Positions 1 to 55,079 are shown, counted from the first letter of the stretch. The stretch: 64,000 nt of DNA from Tubiluchus corallicola (GCA_030141605.1 JAQGDQ010000083.1:438001-502000); one strand, 5' to 3'. Notes: generated from the sequence alone by a model not told the origin. A program made the numbers and translations.

Positions 1-108
1 AAAAAAAATTAAAAGGGTTAAACTGAAAACACTTCGAAAGTTTTCACTAGGTGTCGTTAGCACCAACGAACATCGACTTGTATTCAGTTTTTATTCAATT
101 TTCTATGG

Positions 109-263
109 AACATGTTAATTTCAAACATGTTAATTTGGAGCTTGTTAATTTGGAGCTCGTTTATTTGGAGCTTGTTAATTTGGAGCTTGTTAATTTGGAG
201 CTCGTTTATTTGGAGCTCGTTTATTTGGCGCTTGTTAATTTCGAGCTCGCTAATTTGGAGCAT
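109..263. repeat. 15-bp minisatellite in D1 intron
   Basis: About ten tandem units resembling TTAATTTGGAGCTTG with T/C and A/T changes, in the intron before D1b. Because 15 is a multiple of three, open frames with five-residue repeats appear on both strands. These are by-products. Confidence 0.85.
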
Positions 264-462
264 ATTCATAGATATTATCAATTGTGCTTTTACTATTGGT
301 TTGAGTAATTGCGATTCTGGCGCTGTACTTTTTCCTTTATTTCAAAGTATCTGGTCAGTGGCAACTTTTTATCAAAAAAAACGATTTGTACCGTGGATTA
401 AACGCTGCAAAACAATACTACTGACGTTATTCAATTGTTTCACTTTATACACCGAATTGCAG

Positions 463-41605
<41,143 letters not shown>

Positions 41606-41658
41606 ACTGGATACATGTTTTAATTGAAGAACTTGTAGTTAGCATATAAATGCATTTT

Positions 41659-41664
41659 AATAAA
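41659..41664 (+). terminator. Poly(A) signal of the MAM gene
   Basis: AATAAA, 54 bp after the stop codon. It gives a very short 3' UTR, with cleavage expected near 41680. Confidence 0.75.
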
Positions 41665-41679
41665 AGACCATCTGAATTG

Positions 41680-43735
41680 GATTTAACATTTTAGTTCTTG
41701 CTGGTATCAGTTCTGTAAAAAGGTTATTCTAACTACAAGGTTTTGTTGAACATCACAAAAAAAACAAGCAAACATATGCTTTAGCGTGCACGCAGTCATG
41801 CACACATGTGTTCATGCACTTGCTCACACATGCACGAGCACACATATAAATATACAGAAATGTACATAAATTAGAAACGACTTGAAGAATATATGTGCAG
41901 TATAGCGAAATCCAGGTTATATTGTCTAAAAAAGCTGTATACTTTTAACCACGTGGTAACATGACGCAACACGGTTACTGAGGGAGCTGAGAGCGGTTTA
42001 TACGACATCTCCGTACAAGCCTTTTGAGTTCTGGAATATATTAACAGTCTGTTGGAGATAATCTTTTGGTCACTCTCAAGTTTTTCTTTATTGGAGCCGT
42101 TTTTTACAGGGCGCTTCTAAAAGTACCCCATTTCAATTTGAGCACATATTCAGCAAATCAATAAAACATTGATCCTTCTACTGAAGGACCTTTACTCCTT
42201 ACCGAATAAAGATCAGTGGATCTTAAATGACGTATATGGCCAGGAAGATCACGTATTGGTCAATGTTAAGCTTTCAAGCTGGTGCACCATATAGGGGACG
42301 CCCCTAAAGTACCCCAAAGTACACTTTCAGTACATCATTGAAACTTTGCAAAAATGTTGTTTGTACAAGTCTAGTAAACTGTCAGCGTCTGTCACCAGCC
42401 GCTCATGCGTGTAATTATATTACAGGGTTTTAGTCAGTTGAGGTATTTAGCAGTAGCTTTGGTAGCATTAAATTTCCCATATGCAGTTTGCTTTTCCTAT
42501 GAACATACAGTTTTAACTACTACAACGGTTAAAGAGTTTGTTACAGAGATCTGTTTTACCTTGATAAAATATCAGTTGAAATTATGCACCAAATGTCTTA
42601 ACATATGAAGGTGCTTTTCTAAATTATGGCATATTATAAGTTGCTTAATTTTTCAAAAATGCTTAGCACCACAATAGCGACATCATGCATTTTTAAAAAT
42701 AATGCAAAACTACGTTGTATGTAATGTTACGCATAATTTACGAATATAATTTAATATACATTTGTATGTACCGCATATATTGCAAATATCTTCGCTAACT
42801 ATTATTTGTATACTCCTTTAACTGTGTAAATAATTCGTTATCATAGCTAATGTTTACACTGCTGTGACGTTAATTTTACATGAGTAATACGGCCTGTATT
42901 TTGTTGTAAGCATAGACGTACGGGGTCCCTGAATTTTAGGGAGCAGAGGATTCTTTGCTCGAATTCTTAGAATTTCACTCGATTTTTAGGCCCCCGTTTC
43001 AACAAGTACAACCTTACTAAGTTCCAGATAGCGAATACAAAAAGGCATCATTTCTGATGACATAAGACTGAACTCATGAAGCTGATCAACATTTTTTTAT
43101 TAGCCATATTGAAATGTAATGCACAACACACGATACGACCTATATGGCCAGATATCTTGATAAGCTATGCTGATTATGCACAAGCACGTGGATCATTGGG
43201 TTTCAAAGATTGTCATTGATTATGGTATAAACAGTGTCCTAAGAACCAGAAGTGCGACGATAACTTCCGGAACAGAACAGTTTACTCCCAGTGAACATTG
43301 AATGACTGAGATGGCACAGCAACGGACCAGTAAAGAGGAACTATTCATATTTCATGACCGATATACGAATCGGTTACTGTGAGATCAAGATCAAGATTCG
43401 GGCATCCAGGTGCATGGCATAAATATTACTCTCTCAAAATTCGGGCCATATTTGAATTCCAGGAATAAATAAGGCGATGACGATTGAAATCTGAAAAAAA
43501 TATCAATTTCGAAGTTGAAGAAACTATTTTCTGAAAATATAAAGGGCAGTTCTGCCCGAATATGGGCGTCAATTTTGCCCGAATTTTTTGAAACCCGAAA
43601 ATTTGGGGCGGGGGCAGTGTGCCCCCTGCCCCTGCCCCACAACCCCCCCCGCCCCGTACGCCAATGGTTCTAAGTGTTGCTGGGAGCACCACAACACCAC
43701 AGTTGTTAATCTGAAACTAATAAACGATGTTTAAA
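41680..43735. other. Intergenic, nothing coding seen
   Basis: No supported exon. TACCCCATTTC and TACCCCAAAG motifs near 42121 and 42311 sit in similar cttctaaaagtacccc / ccctaaagtacccc contexts. CGTACGGGG (42917-42925) and CCCCGTACG (43652-43660) could be the ends of a 0.75-kb repeat. Confidence 0.4.
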
Positions 43736-43844
43736 ATTATGAAACGCCAAAGTGCAATTTCATGCTTATCTTTAACATTAATAAATCATTCATGCATATT
43801 AATAACTCAATCTTTAATATTCAAAAATCAATTATAAATATTAA

Positions 43845-43959
43845 TAAATCAATTTTGAATATTCATAATTCATTTTTTAATATTAATACTTCATAGCAAT
43901 TATTAATAAGGCATTTATTAATAATAAACAATGAATTATGAATATTCAAAATTGATTTA
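43845..43959. repeat. AT-rich perfect inverted repeat
   Basis: 27-bp arms at 43848-43874 and 43930-43956 are exact reverse complements, with a 55-bp spacer that is itself rich in ATTAATA. Possible cruciform or MITE core. Confidence 0.8.
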
Positions 43960-44867
43960 TTGATATTCATAAATGATAAATGATATTAAAAATAAGCATT
44001 AATTTCCACTTTTTAGTTCCATATAAGATGATATTACACTTTTAATCTCCCTTTTTGCCACACAATAGTTCTGCGACTCACGTGGCGTCAGTTTTTGAGA
44101 TTGGCGTCATCGGAACATTATATGAAACAAATTTCCTGAAAGCAGATTAATGCGTTTTTTTCGTTTGGCAGTAAAGAAGTAGGGCCCTAATGGCCAGCTG
44201 AAAAAGCAGCTTTTGCGATTACCTTAATGTGTAAGCCTTCGTTTCCTCCCCATAGGACAGTATAATCAAATTCTGTAACTGAGTGCTGTAATTTTTCACT
44301 TTGTCTTTAGATATCTGTGACATGAATAGGTTTAAAAAGCCACTAAATAAGTTAGTTGAATGATATTCGGGATTACTTTAATGGTTACTAACTACATTTT
44401 CTAGGCTCAGTGCTCCAATCTCCAGCTTTAAATACAAAACTGAAGTGCGGATGATTTTTCTCAACCTTCGCATGAATGTTCTGTATTCTTAATATGTCAA
44501 TTTTAATGTTGAAAAATATATATTCTTATTATTATTTCACTTTACTAATTTTGTGTAACTGTTTCTTTATTTCCATTCATCATGTTGTAAACTTTCATCA
44601 TCATTCATTCTCATCCTCACATGCTTATTCACATCCTTTCCTTTCATTTTTTAAATGTGTTATAAATTATTACTGAAAATTTCACCGTCAGGGCATTTTT
44701 ACAAGTTTAGCTTCCTTAATGCCTTGGAACACAAATTCATCTAGACATTTAGTTTAAGTGGACTTCAAAAGTTGTTTCAAGTTGCGCATTTTATTTCTTG
44801 TTAATTATCGAACTGTAATGTTATGAAAAAGTGCTGTTATTATTATCATCCCATACTGACAGAGAAT

Positions 44868-45480
44868 GGACTCTGTATGGGATAATAATGACAGTACTTT
44901 TTGTTGGGAATCTTTGGCTTACATAATACTTTTGCAGCAGCTCATTTCAGTGAGACTTTAAGAGCCATTTGTCGTAACAAGATTTTGTTATCTTTTGAAA
45001 GCTTTCCATAGATACATTACGCCTGTGTTCTGAACAAAGTAATCCGATAGGTAAATTACGTCTATATGCTATTAAATAGAAGAAAGTTATTCCAGGAAAC
45101 CTTTTATATTTATGTAACTGCCGAGACAGCGTTATAGTCTTTCAGCTATGAGGTTGTCTTTGAATCACAGCTTAAGTACACTATGGGCCAACCATACTAG
45201 ACAATGGGCCCTCCCCATTCACCCCTTGAGGATTTTTCGAGGTGATATTTTTTGGATGCAACGTAATCAACAACAATCTCATTATTATTCTTTATTACAT
45301 CTTTTTATAGTTCTAATGTAATAGAATTAGAGTTTTCACACTAAGTCCATAATTACCACATTTCTTCTACTTTATAATTCTATCACTAAATCTATGAGTG
45401 GAAAATGGTAGCAGACACCAGCATTTTGTGGCACGTACCACATCAGGATATGCAACGACGATGCGTCGCCGAATGGACAG
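44868..45480. repeat. Dispersed repeat E7, copy 1
   Basis: Similar to 50828-51905 across the GAGACTTTAAGAGCCATTT, AACAAAGTAATCCGATAG, GAGGTTGTCTTTGAATCACA and GTCGCCGAAT blocks. This copy lacks the 405-bp insert seen in copy 2. The sequence around 44827-44900 is also an inverted repeat (AGTGCTGTTATTATTAT against its complement). Confidence 0.75.
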
Positions 45481-45649
45481 CCTAGTAAACATTGCCAATT
45501 TGGGGCCAATTCTGGGCCATTACTGACATTGCGACATGTGCGCTACTGGCCCAGTACAGACAAGCCAGAAACCAATAATCGGGCCAGTAACGTGCTTATA
45601 CCACTCCAAAACGGTTTGCATGCTGACAAGTTGTTGGCCCAGTTCTGGC

Positions 45650-45905
45650 AGTTAGCGTTTGCCCAGCATGGAACCGGTTATTGTGCCAGAGTTGGCTATA
45701 TTAAGGCTTCATTAAGGCCCGATTCAGGCACGCAGCACTAGCCTACCATGGAGCCAGTTACTGTGCCAGAATTGACTGTATTAAGATTTCACTAAGACCC
45801 GATTCAGACAGCCAGCACTGGTCCAGCATGGAACCAGTTATTGTGCCAGAACTGGCTGTATTAAGGCTGCATTAAGGCCCGATTCAGGCAACCTAAATTA
45901 AGCCA
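45650..45905. repeat. 80-bp minisatellite
   Basis: Three units with an exact 80-bp period (CATGGAACC-type starts at 45667, 45747, 45827) and a partial fourth. Each carries GTGCCAGA, TTAAG and CCCGATTCAG blocks. Not a multiple of three, so it is not coding in register. Confidence 0.9.
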
Positions 45906-45999
45906 GCATTAAACCCTCAGAGCCAGTATACTAATTATTTGCAATTCTAGCATTGTTCTCAGTACGGCAGTCCATAACTGAATAATAGTAAATGCTCAT

Positions 46000-47404
46000 T
46001 ATGTATTTATGCAAGTACAGTGAATAAAACTAGAATTCAATTAACTGCAGTGACAGTTCGTTAAATTCTAGTCATATTCATTGTAATTCCATAAACGCAC
46101 AATGAACATATAAAAACTTAAATGTCAATTATGCTGCCATGAAATTACATTACCAAAAACAAAGCTAGAATTCAAAACAATTACAATACTAGCTTAACTA
46201 GGTTGCCTTAATGATCATAATAATCCGGTTTCATTTCTAATACAGTACAGAGAGCAGTTCAAGAATTCAAAACATTTACTGTGCATGGGCTCATGAGGTA
46301 AATAATTCCTACACACAAACTATACAAACCAGTAATGAAAAGATATATAGATTTATTAAACAAATTTCTTAAAAGGCAAACAAAAATTTTGTACGAATAA
46401 GTAAATATCGAATCATGTTGTTATAATCACAATACAGAAGATTAAGGTGCAATATGGATACGGAGGTTTCTTTCAATGTAAAATTACTCTAAGAAATTTG
46501 CTGCATGCATTTTTTAGTTTATTAAAGATAGGTTTGGCAAGGGCCTATGTACATGGTGCACTTTTGGGCACAAGGGTGAGTCTTCAACTGGTTGCATTGT
46601 GGCCTTGTGTTGCTTGGCAAGTCTAGTTGCGATGCCAGGCTGTTAAAATGTCAAGAGTTACCACGTGACCAAATCTCACTTATCTGATTGGTCTTGTTCT
46701 TGGGTCCAGCTTTCGATGTTGCAAGAAATTAGAACATGCGTCATATGCATGCGTCTAACGCATGAGTCATAAAATCGCATCGCATGTACAGTTTACGCAT
46801 GCGTCAAAAACGCACCGTGTAAAAAGGCACAAGCAATCATTAAAGTATTTTGTTAAAAGCCGTAACTGAGTGAATTAATAACTACAAATGCGACATCTAA
46901 CGTGCGACCTGGATTGATGGCAAAAGAACTACGCATGCGCAGCTGTTACAAACAAATACGAAATCACTTGGGACTTTGTTGAAAATCTGTCTTCTATTCC
47001 TCGTTTTGCATATAAAATATTCAATCGTAGATATCCTCATTATGTCCGATGGGCTATCAGTTTAATATTACACAGCAAAAAGCCAATGCTGAAACTCCGC
47101 AGAAGTGCAAACGATAATTGTCGTTAGATAAATAAATAGTTAAACGCACAAATAAACTTCAAAACTGGAGTCACCGTCTGTAAAACAGATATTGCAAGCA
47201 ACTGTTACAATTTTTAGCACTCCTACCGTGATGGACTAGACTAGATCCGTCCCTTAGCTATATTGTGTTTCTTGTGAATTGCAAGCAACCACCTTTTCAC
47301 ATTATGTTTTGTTCAATTGAAGATGCCTAACTAAGTTTGTTTTTGTACAAAGAAACAACCTGCATAATTTACTTTATTTTTTATTACTGCTGTTTTAATA
47401 CTAG
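46000..47404. other. Intergenic or intronic, nothing coding seen
   Basis: About 46735-46815 is dense in GCATGCG-like palindromes. No exon that could join the 47405 exon is evident. Confidence 0.4.
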
Positions 47405-47632
47405 GCACCCGTGAACTACAAACTGCCCCATAGTTATCCTAAATGTGAGTGTTATGCAGGTCATTTTGAAAGTGTGTTGGCTTCGGCATTATTACTTCTT
47501 ACGGGGGTGTTTCTTACATTCTCATTCAGCCTTTATAGTGCTATAGTTACCTGTCTAAAGTATCAAACTGCCATGAAATATAACGAACTCTTCCAGTATC
47601 AGGAGAATGCGCTTTTTGATAGAGACAAGTAG
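47405..47632 (+). CDS. Candidate terminal exon of a membrane protein
   Basis: Acceptor aatactag opens phase 0 on an uninterrupted frame of 75 codons to TAG 47630-47632: A-P-V-N-Y-K, a Cys-rich KCECYAGHF, a hydrophobic helix of about 27 residues (VLASALLLLTGVFLTFSF..) and a 24-residue polar tail. AATAAA at 48207-48212 could end the transcript. A last helix after a Cys pair and a short tail recalls tetraspanin-type proteins, but no CCG motif is visible and no upstream exon was found, so the family is not assigned. Confidence 0.4.
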   Translation, partial: APVNYKLPHSYPKCECYAGHFESVLASALLLLTGVFLTFSFSLYSAIVTCLKYQTAMKYNELFQYQENALFDRDK

Positions 47633-48206
47633 GGATAAGCTGGAAAATGTGGCAGTTAAAATGTTAGGCTTATAATTTGGTTGACTAATCTAAGTTTTAT
47701 TTATTTAAATTGACTGAGCTGACGTTTCTTAGGTAGAAAAAACCTGGACTGTTGTAAATGGTGTAATACTACTCGTATGGACACTGTCTCTTAACGCAAC
47801 TGAGTGAAGGAAAAACCATCTTTGAAAATTCTGCATAGCATTGCAGTAGTTGTCATTGTGGTGTGGACGGACTGGGACCTAGTACTGTTAAGCCGAGGAA
47901 CGTGATGTTTCGAAGATGGTATCCCTTCCATGGAAAGACGATGGGTGTACTCCAGTGATTGCCAGTGGACTGACGTAGTGAGCGCTCACTCCAGAGATAA
48001 GTAACTATTTACTTCTGAGCTTAATTGTGATTATGCGAATTGGTGGAATCTTGCGCACAAACTCTTATGGGTGGTGAAAACTGCAGTTACTATTAGGTTA
48101 CTGTTTGATACTAAAAACTCGTATTGTAGTTCTTGAAATGGCCATCTCTAATTATTATAATGTATTTTTCCTTTTTTTCTTGTTTACTCAGATTGTCTGT
48201 CAGTAT

Positions 48207-48212
48207 AATAAA
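48207..48212 (+). terminator. Possible poly(A) signal
   Basis: AATAAA 575 bp after the stop of the 47405 candidate exon. Its use depends on that exon being real. Confidence 0.35.
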
Positions 48213-48649
48213 AGCATTGAAATGTTAGCAATCTATTCAGCAAATTTTGTACTCAGAAACCGGTAAACATGACACTAGGAAAATCCCGTATTTAAAAGCC
48301 TTAGCTTCAAGCACGTAACGTTACCAAAGTTAAGTGAGTTTCTTACTCGTATTTCATTTCTAACTAATTACGACCACCCACAGGAAACCATCATTACACC
48401 TACTGGTAAACGCGATTTTATAATGATCCAGTCTTGCAAGAATATATTTTCCTTTTCATTATGTGCGTTTAACAAGCCAATTTCTATTTTTAGCATTTTG
48501 GCAATATTAGCCTCATCACCCTGGGCACCTATTGCTTCTGTAAACAAAGACAAGACGGAACACAGTTAGTTATGACTACCTTTATTCTTTCTTCGCAGCA
48601 TGTTCTTTCTCCTAAAGCTTGCAAAGTACAAGAGAAAAGTAGGGGGAGG

Positions 48650-48786
<137 letters not shown>

Positions 48787-48799
48787 AAAAGTGTATGTT

Positions 48800-50500
48800 T
48801 CAAATGGAAGGCCATAAGTGCAGACGGGACTAACTAGCTGACTAAAATCCTACAATTGCACGCATGCGCGTGTTGTGAACAGACGCCCCTGCTTTACTAG
48901 ACTTTTACTAGGCAATGCGAGAAGTAAAATTTAGTAATCTTTTAAACTGATTTTTACATTTAGCAAAATACTTCATTTCTCAAATCCCAAAAAGGCTTTT
49001 GCACAGATTAATTGTTGACACAAATAATGACTGTTTAGCGCACCGCAATTATAGGTTTAAAAGAAAGAGAAGGGTATTAAAGAAAGAGAATATTCCTGCT
49101 GATAACTTGCTGTACAAATACGATGACGCTAATTTTCACAGTTTAAAGAACAAACACAGGCACTGGTGCTGTACATTATTAGTATTCTTTACTACTAAAA
49201 AGTTAAGTACAATGAAAACATAAAATTGGATCACACTTATATTAAAATTTGTATGCAACCAATTAATAAAAAACTGATAAAAGCAACAATATCATTATTA
49301 GATGGCCTACACATTTAAACTAACACACTTAAAAGCTAAATTAAAAGTATATACAAATGAATTGGCAAATTACAAAAATACACACATATTACATTGCAGG
49401 TTGTCATTAAACAAATCAATGTTGTCATTAAACAACGTCTTCAAAATGGTTAAATTGGACTTGAATACTATAGGACTTATACTAAATTGGACAATACTAT
49501 ACAACATGGAATACTATATTGGGAGATCCTGGAGTTTTTCAGTTGAAGGGCACAGCGATTTCAAACCACAACGCAAGCAATTTGATGGACTCACCATGAT
49601 CACACCTTAAATTTTATTAAAGTCGTCAAACTTTACCAACCTCCTCTACATCATATTTACTTTCATACGCGCAGCTGGGGGTTGGGGTTCTAGTATCTAT
49701 AATCATTTCTCGTGTGCTTTCTTGCTGTAGTCTGAATAATAATAAGTTTGACATGTGCTGTAGCTTTGCTCAACTCTAGATGCACCTGATGGGTTTCTAT
49801 GAATTAAAGACGTAGCACTGCGAAATAGGAAAGAGCTAAGCATTTCCATGAAATGTTTTTGTTACTCTGCCTATGGAGTATAATTGTGCACACACTCAGA
49901 CACGCACGCACACTTTACGCAGAGATGCACACGCACGTACACACATCTCATAGCATTTTCCATGTTTTGAGGCAGTTAGACCAGGAGATAGAAAGTGATG
50001 TAATTTGTGGCTTTCTCTTTTCAATTGCTCAAGAACTCTTTTACAAATATTCTCCTCTTTCACATATCTTCGGGATCATCAAAATTTTGAGTTCACCATC
50101 ATGGTTAATATCCCCACCATAACACTGCTGGCACATTTTGGTATAATTTCTAATGAAAGAGACTGCCCAGCTGTAACGCCACTTCTCCAAATTTGCACAA
50201 CATAGTCACTATCAGTTCTCATTAGTAAATTGAAATATATTTTTAGCACAGCATATTCATTAGCAGTACTTAGTAAAGATAAGTATATTTTTAGCACAGC
50301 ATATTCATTAGCAGTTCTTAGTAAAGAGATATATATTTTTAGCAGAGCAAATCCATTAGCACTTCTTACTAAGGACAAGTATATTTTTAAGTTCTTTTAA
50401 GAAAATTGAATTGTTTAGCTGCTTTGCTTCATATATATTCAAAACATGTGTATTCCATTTTAAGTCATTGTGTGTGGTTGCACCCTAATAGTTAACAGCA
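48800..50500. other. Intergenic, nothing coding seen
   Basis: At 50225-50400 a unit of about 55 bp (AGTATATTTTTAGCACAGCA, TATTCATTAGCAGTTCTTAG) repeats three times. Otherwise no feature. Confidence 0.5.
50225..50395. repeat. Short tandem repeat, about 55-bp unit
   Basis: Three to four copies of a TATTTTTAGCACAGCATATT and CATTAGCAGTACTTAGTAAA unit, with decay in the first and last. Confidence 0.75.
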
Positions 50501-50827
50501 CAGTGTTCAATGTTAGAAATATTGGTAAAAGAAGAAGTTAAAATGACCATAAATATATACATATATATTTCTATGCAGCTGATGAAGTCCGAGAAGACGA
50601 AGGCTTCTGGAGAAAAAATAAAAGAATTTTTAAGATTTATGGGCATTTTAACTTCTTCTTTTACGATTATGACCACGACAAATCTCAGAACAGCCCTGTC
50701 TTATTTTCAAATTTGAAACATTCATTACAGCAGTGTTACTTTTTATGAAAGTAATTAACATTTCATTGGTTTTCAAACATTTAACATTAAGATGATTTTG
50801 ATCAGACCACTGGAGGATTTGAAAATG

Positions 50828-51905
50828 GACTTTGTCGGTATGGGGATAATGGCAGCACTTTTTGACGGGAATCTTTACGCTGCCAGGCAAAGAAGCCGCT
50901 CTTGTCATCAAATAAGATGAGGAAGAGCCAAGGTTCTACGGTTGCAGTATTTCGCTTCAGGTGAGACTTTAAGAGCCATTTCTAGTAATGGGATTCTGTT
51001 TTGTTTTGAAAGCTAACTATTGATACATTGCGCCTATATCCTGAACAAAGTAATCCGATAGATAAATTACGCCTACTTGCTGTTAAAGGAGAACCAAGTT
51101 AAAACAAGAAAACCTTTTATATCTATAAAACTACCGAGGCAGCCTAATAGCCGGCGGCTGACTGAGGTTGTCTTTGAATCACAGCTTAAATAGACAATGG
51201 GCCAACATCCCTTGAGTAGGGCCGTATCAAGACTTTTTGGCGCCGTAGGCTGATAGTTCTGTCCCGCCCATATCTGTTGTGAATTTATGATTGCCTATGT
51301 AATGAGCAGACTAAATGCTAATTACTTGTGGTATAGTATAAATACTATTAACCCAATTTCTACGTGGTCATTACTAATTACATGAACACTGCGTAGCGCT
51401 AGAATTCACGCAAACTGCGCAACTCGTTGCGTATTACCTTGCACCTGCTCGCATAAAAGCTGCGCTCAGTAACTGCCTGTGGTGTGTTATAAAATGCGCC
51501 TTTTACATGAATATGAAAGCATACACATTTTCCAAGGACAATTTTTTCTAAAATGTGACGCCTCCCAAACTTTGGCGTACTAGGCTAAAGCTTAGTTAGT
51601 CTATTGGTTCAAACGCACCTGCCCTTGAGAATTTTTTGAGGTGATGCTTTTCGGATGCAACATAATAAACGACAATCTCATGGCATTTTTCTGTATTACG
51701 CTTATTTTTTATAGTTCTTCTTATCATTTTATACTGTAACGAAACTATTTAAACTTTAGCTGTTATGTATTTAATATACTTCATTTTTCTATCACTAGTT
51801 ACGAGTGGAAAATTGTGTCACACACCCATTATCCAACTTAACACAGCTTTTTCTGGTATGCACCACATCAGATATGCAACGAAGAGGTGTCGCCGAATAG
51901 ATAGG
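50828..51905. repeat. Dispersed repeat E7, copy 2 (interrupted)
   Basis: Same orientation as 44868-45480, with extra sequence near 50880-50940 and a nested 405-bp insertion at 51217-51621. Confidence 0.75.
51217..51621. mobile_element. hAT-like insertion nested in E7
   Basis: Flanked by CCCTTGAG on both sides (51209-51216, 51622-51629). The sister repeat at about 45220 has a single CCCTTGAG and no insert, so the empty site is visible. Ends TAGGGCCGTATCAAGAC and the inverse of CAGGTGCGTTTGAAC are only weakly inverted. The 8-bp duplication fits hAT. Confidence 0.75.
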
Positions 51906-53390
51906 CAGCCCACGTACCGTAATGCGTTATACTTTCATATGACGAAGACATTTTTTGGAATGTTGATACATAACCCCCCCCCCGCCCACCAATACTGTCG
52001 CATTTTCAAACTGTATTCATGTTACTTGACTTGGCTTCTCTATGTTATGCGCTAGTGGCAGGGGAGTTTGCATGTTCAGTTAGCAGTCTGTTCTTGTCAA
52101 AAAAATTGAAAAAAGTTCTCAAAGTTTACTCAATAAAACCTTTCATTAGTCAAGAGTCCTAATAGAGCCGTGATATAAGTTGATTTCTTTGTCAATCAGT
52201 ATCAAATTATAACTTATTGTTTCGTTTCTTGTTTTAAGTTGAAACTACAGTTTGCCTTATCTTGTTGTAATATATTTGCACATAAACGTAAAAAACGTAA
52301 CTTAATAAGAGCATATTATCAGTAGCAGTGCGTAATGGCGCATATAGAATTAAGGAACGTAGATAAAAATGGCACACTTAGTAAAATATAAGTTTAGGGT
52401 TGGGGTTACAGTGAGGGATAACTAATTTTTTTATTCTTACCTCCCCCATGGAAGGTATGCTTCAACGCAGTTTGTTTGTTTGCTTATTTTGTTTTGTTTT
52501 TGCCTGTTATGACAGTAAGCCTCTTGCGCAACAACTAACTAATGAAAAAAGGCAGGCATTGAGTGCCAAAATGGGAATATTTTTGCCAGTTCTTTTTTAC
52601 AAAACTTGTTCGAACACCACGTACAAAAAACATTCATGAAGTACTTCGTGCAGGTTCCAGAGGGATTGTTTAGCACTTCTCTTCTATCTCCACAAGGACA
52701 AACAACTACGAGCTATTTCCAGGTTCCATTTCCAGAAATTCTCGCTTATAAACCTACTGAGTAATGCTTTCCATAACCTTTGCTTATTAACGTGTATAGC
52801 CGTATAATCTACCTTGGCATGTAAATATATATATATATATATATGTTAGTCAGTCCATTACTATCGCTAAAATTAATGGTAAAAATGTAGGTGAATACTA
52901 TATGGACTATTCGTGCATTATTAATTATAAATCTATTTAATGTACAAAATATTTTCTGGGTCTTTTGTTAGTCTCCATAATACCAGTGCAGGTACATTTT
53001 CCCTACTTTTTCATTTGTGCCATTTTTTATTGTGCCATTTTTACAGTGCCATTTTACAGTGCCATTTTTCCTGTGCCATTTTTACCTGCGCCATTTTTAC
53101 CGCGCACCAGAACTAAGAAGTATTGATCGTTGCTATTTGACTACACAGATTTTTATGCATAGTTCACTGGTTTATCTACTTAGCTATCTGTATTATTTTA
53201 TTGAATTATACTTTGCTGTGTTTTAAAGCATGTCTGATTTAGGTAAGAAAACTGTCCCTCGGTTACAACGAATGTTTAAAGACAAGAGTTAACGACGTCG
53301 CTATTACATTCACTTATACTATTAATAACGACGACGCTAAGTTAATGACGGCTTTGTGATTCTGATTGTAAAACTCAAATTGTAAAGAAG

Positions 53391-54118
<728 letters not shown>

Positions 54119-54462
54119 AATTTTATTTGTACTGTGGTAGTTTAATTTGTTAGTTTTTTATTCTTCATTGTGTGAATAGCTTTTGTTTGATTCGTTCTAA
54201 TGTGCAACTGAAACCTATGTTAGTATTTTCGAATGGTTCTGTAAAAAACGCTAATGCCAAATATCAGTTTTTTTATCTCGGTTATATTACTGCCATGTTA
54301 ACTGGTACACACTTAACATATGTTTACTGTCAAAGTTGATAGATGATAGAGTAAAATGATAAAGATTATTCTATCTATCTATCTACTTGTAGAGAAAGCA
54401 AAATTGCTGTAAAATAAGGTGCAGCTTGTGCAAAAAAAGCAAAAGTCAATTTTGCAAGAAGA

Positions 54463-54990
54463 ATGGCTAAAGTTAAATCTCGATTTGCTGGACGTGCTCG
54501 AACTGAAATTAAGCAAGCAGACGCAGAGGCAATGCCCGGTAGTCGACGTTTTGTAGATGGAAAAGAGCAAACAAGAAAATGGGTAGCAACTTATTACCAA
54601 GAAAATAATGCTCATTATATGGAACAAAACGATGTATATATATCATTGGCCACTAATGATGTTTATGCACAAAGTACCCTTATTTTAGCACATTCTTTGA
54701 AAGTCACTGGGAACAAACACCTATTGGTTATCATGGTAACAAATGCAGTTTCATCATTAATGATATCACAGCTTGGCACTGTTTATGACAAAGATGAGTT
54801 TGTTGAAAAACGGAAGAACCAAAGCATAGATACGCAGCTTCTTCATGAGCGACCCGAGCTACGCTGCACTTATGTTATTAAGCTTCACTGCTGGTGTCAG
54901 GTGAAATATCCGAAGGGCATGTTTCTTGATGCTGACACATTAATTTTGCAGAATACTAACGTCTTATTATTGCAACTTCTACAGACTTAA
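54463..54990 (+). pseudogene. Truncated glycogenin-like (GT8) fragment
   Basis: One open frame of 175 codons. Residues about 56-166 resemble the N-terminal half of glycogenin, the self-glucosylating starter of glycogen: VYISLATNDVYAQ (the usual start of the GT8 fold), HERPELRCT, IKLHCWCQVKYPKGMFLDAD with the metal-binding DAD at residues 156-158. It then stops after QNTNVLLLQLLQT. The catalytic second half, including the acceptor-tyrosine region, is missing. The first 55 residues are not recognisable. The intronless form suggests a retrocopy, or a single exon of a dead gene; an adjoining BEL/Pao fragment starts about 90 bp later. Confidence 0.65.
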
Positions 54991-55079
54991 AAAGGCAGTT
55001 GCAAGGCTTTTGTGAGTGAAAGTCATTATGAACAACTTTACAAAATCACAAAAAGACAGATCGCGTCTTCTCAATATTA

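Noticed and set aside
51-308. Open frames with five-residue repeats on both strands, resembling pentapeptide-repeat proteins
   Set aside because: The 15-bp minisatellite produces such frames on both strands by arithmetic; the region is an intron with no splice or start context.
47405-47632. Firm assignment to tetraspanins
   Set aside because: Only one helix and a Cys pair are visible, and the diagnostic CCG motif is absent.
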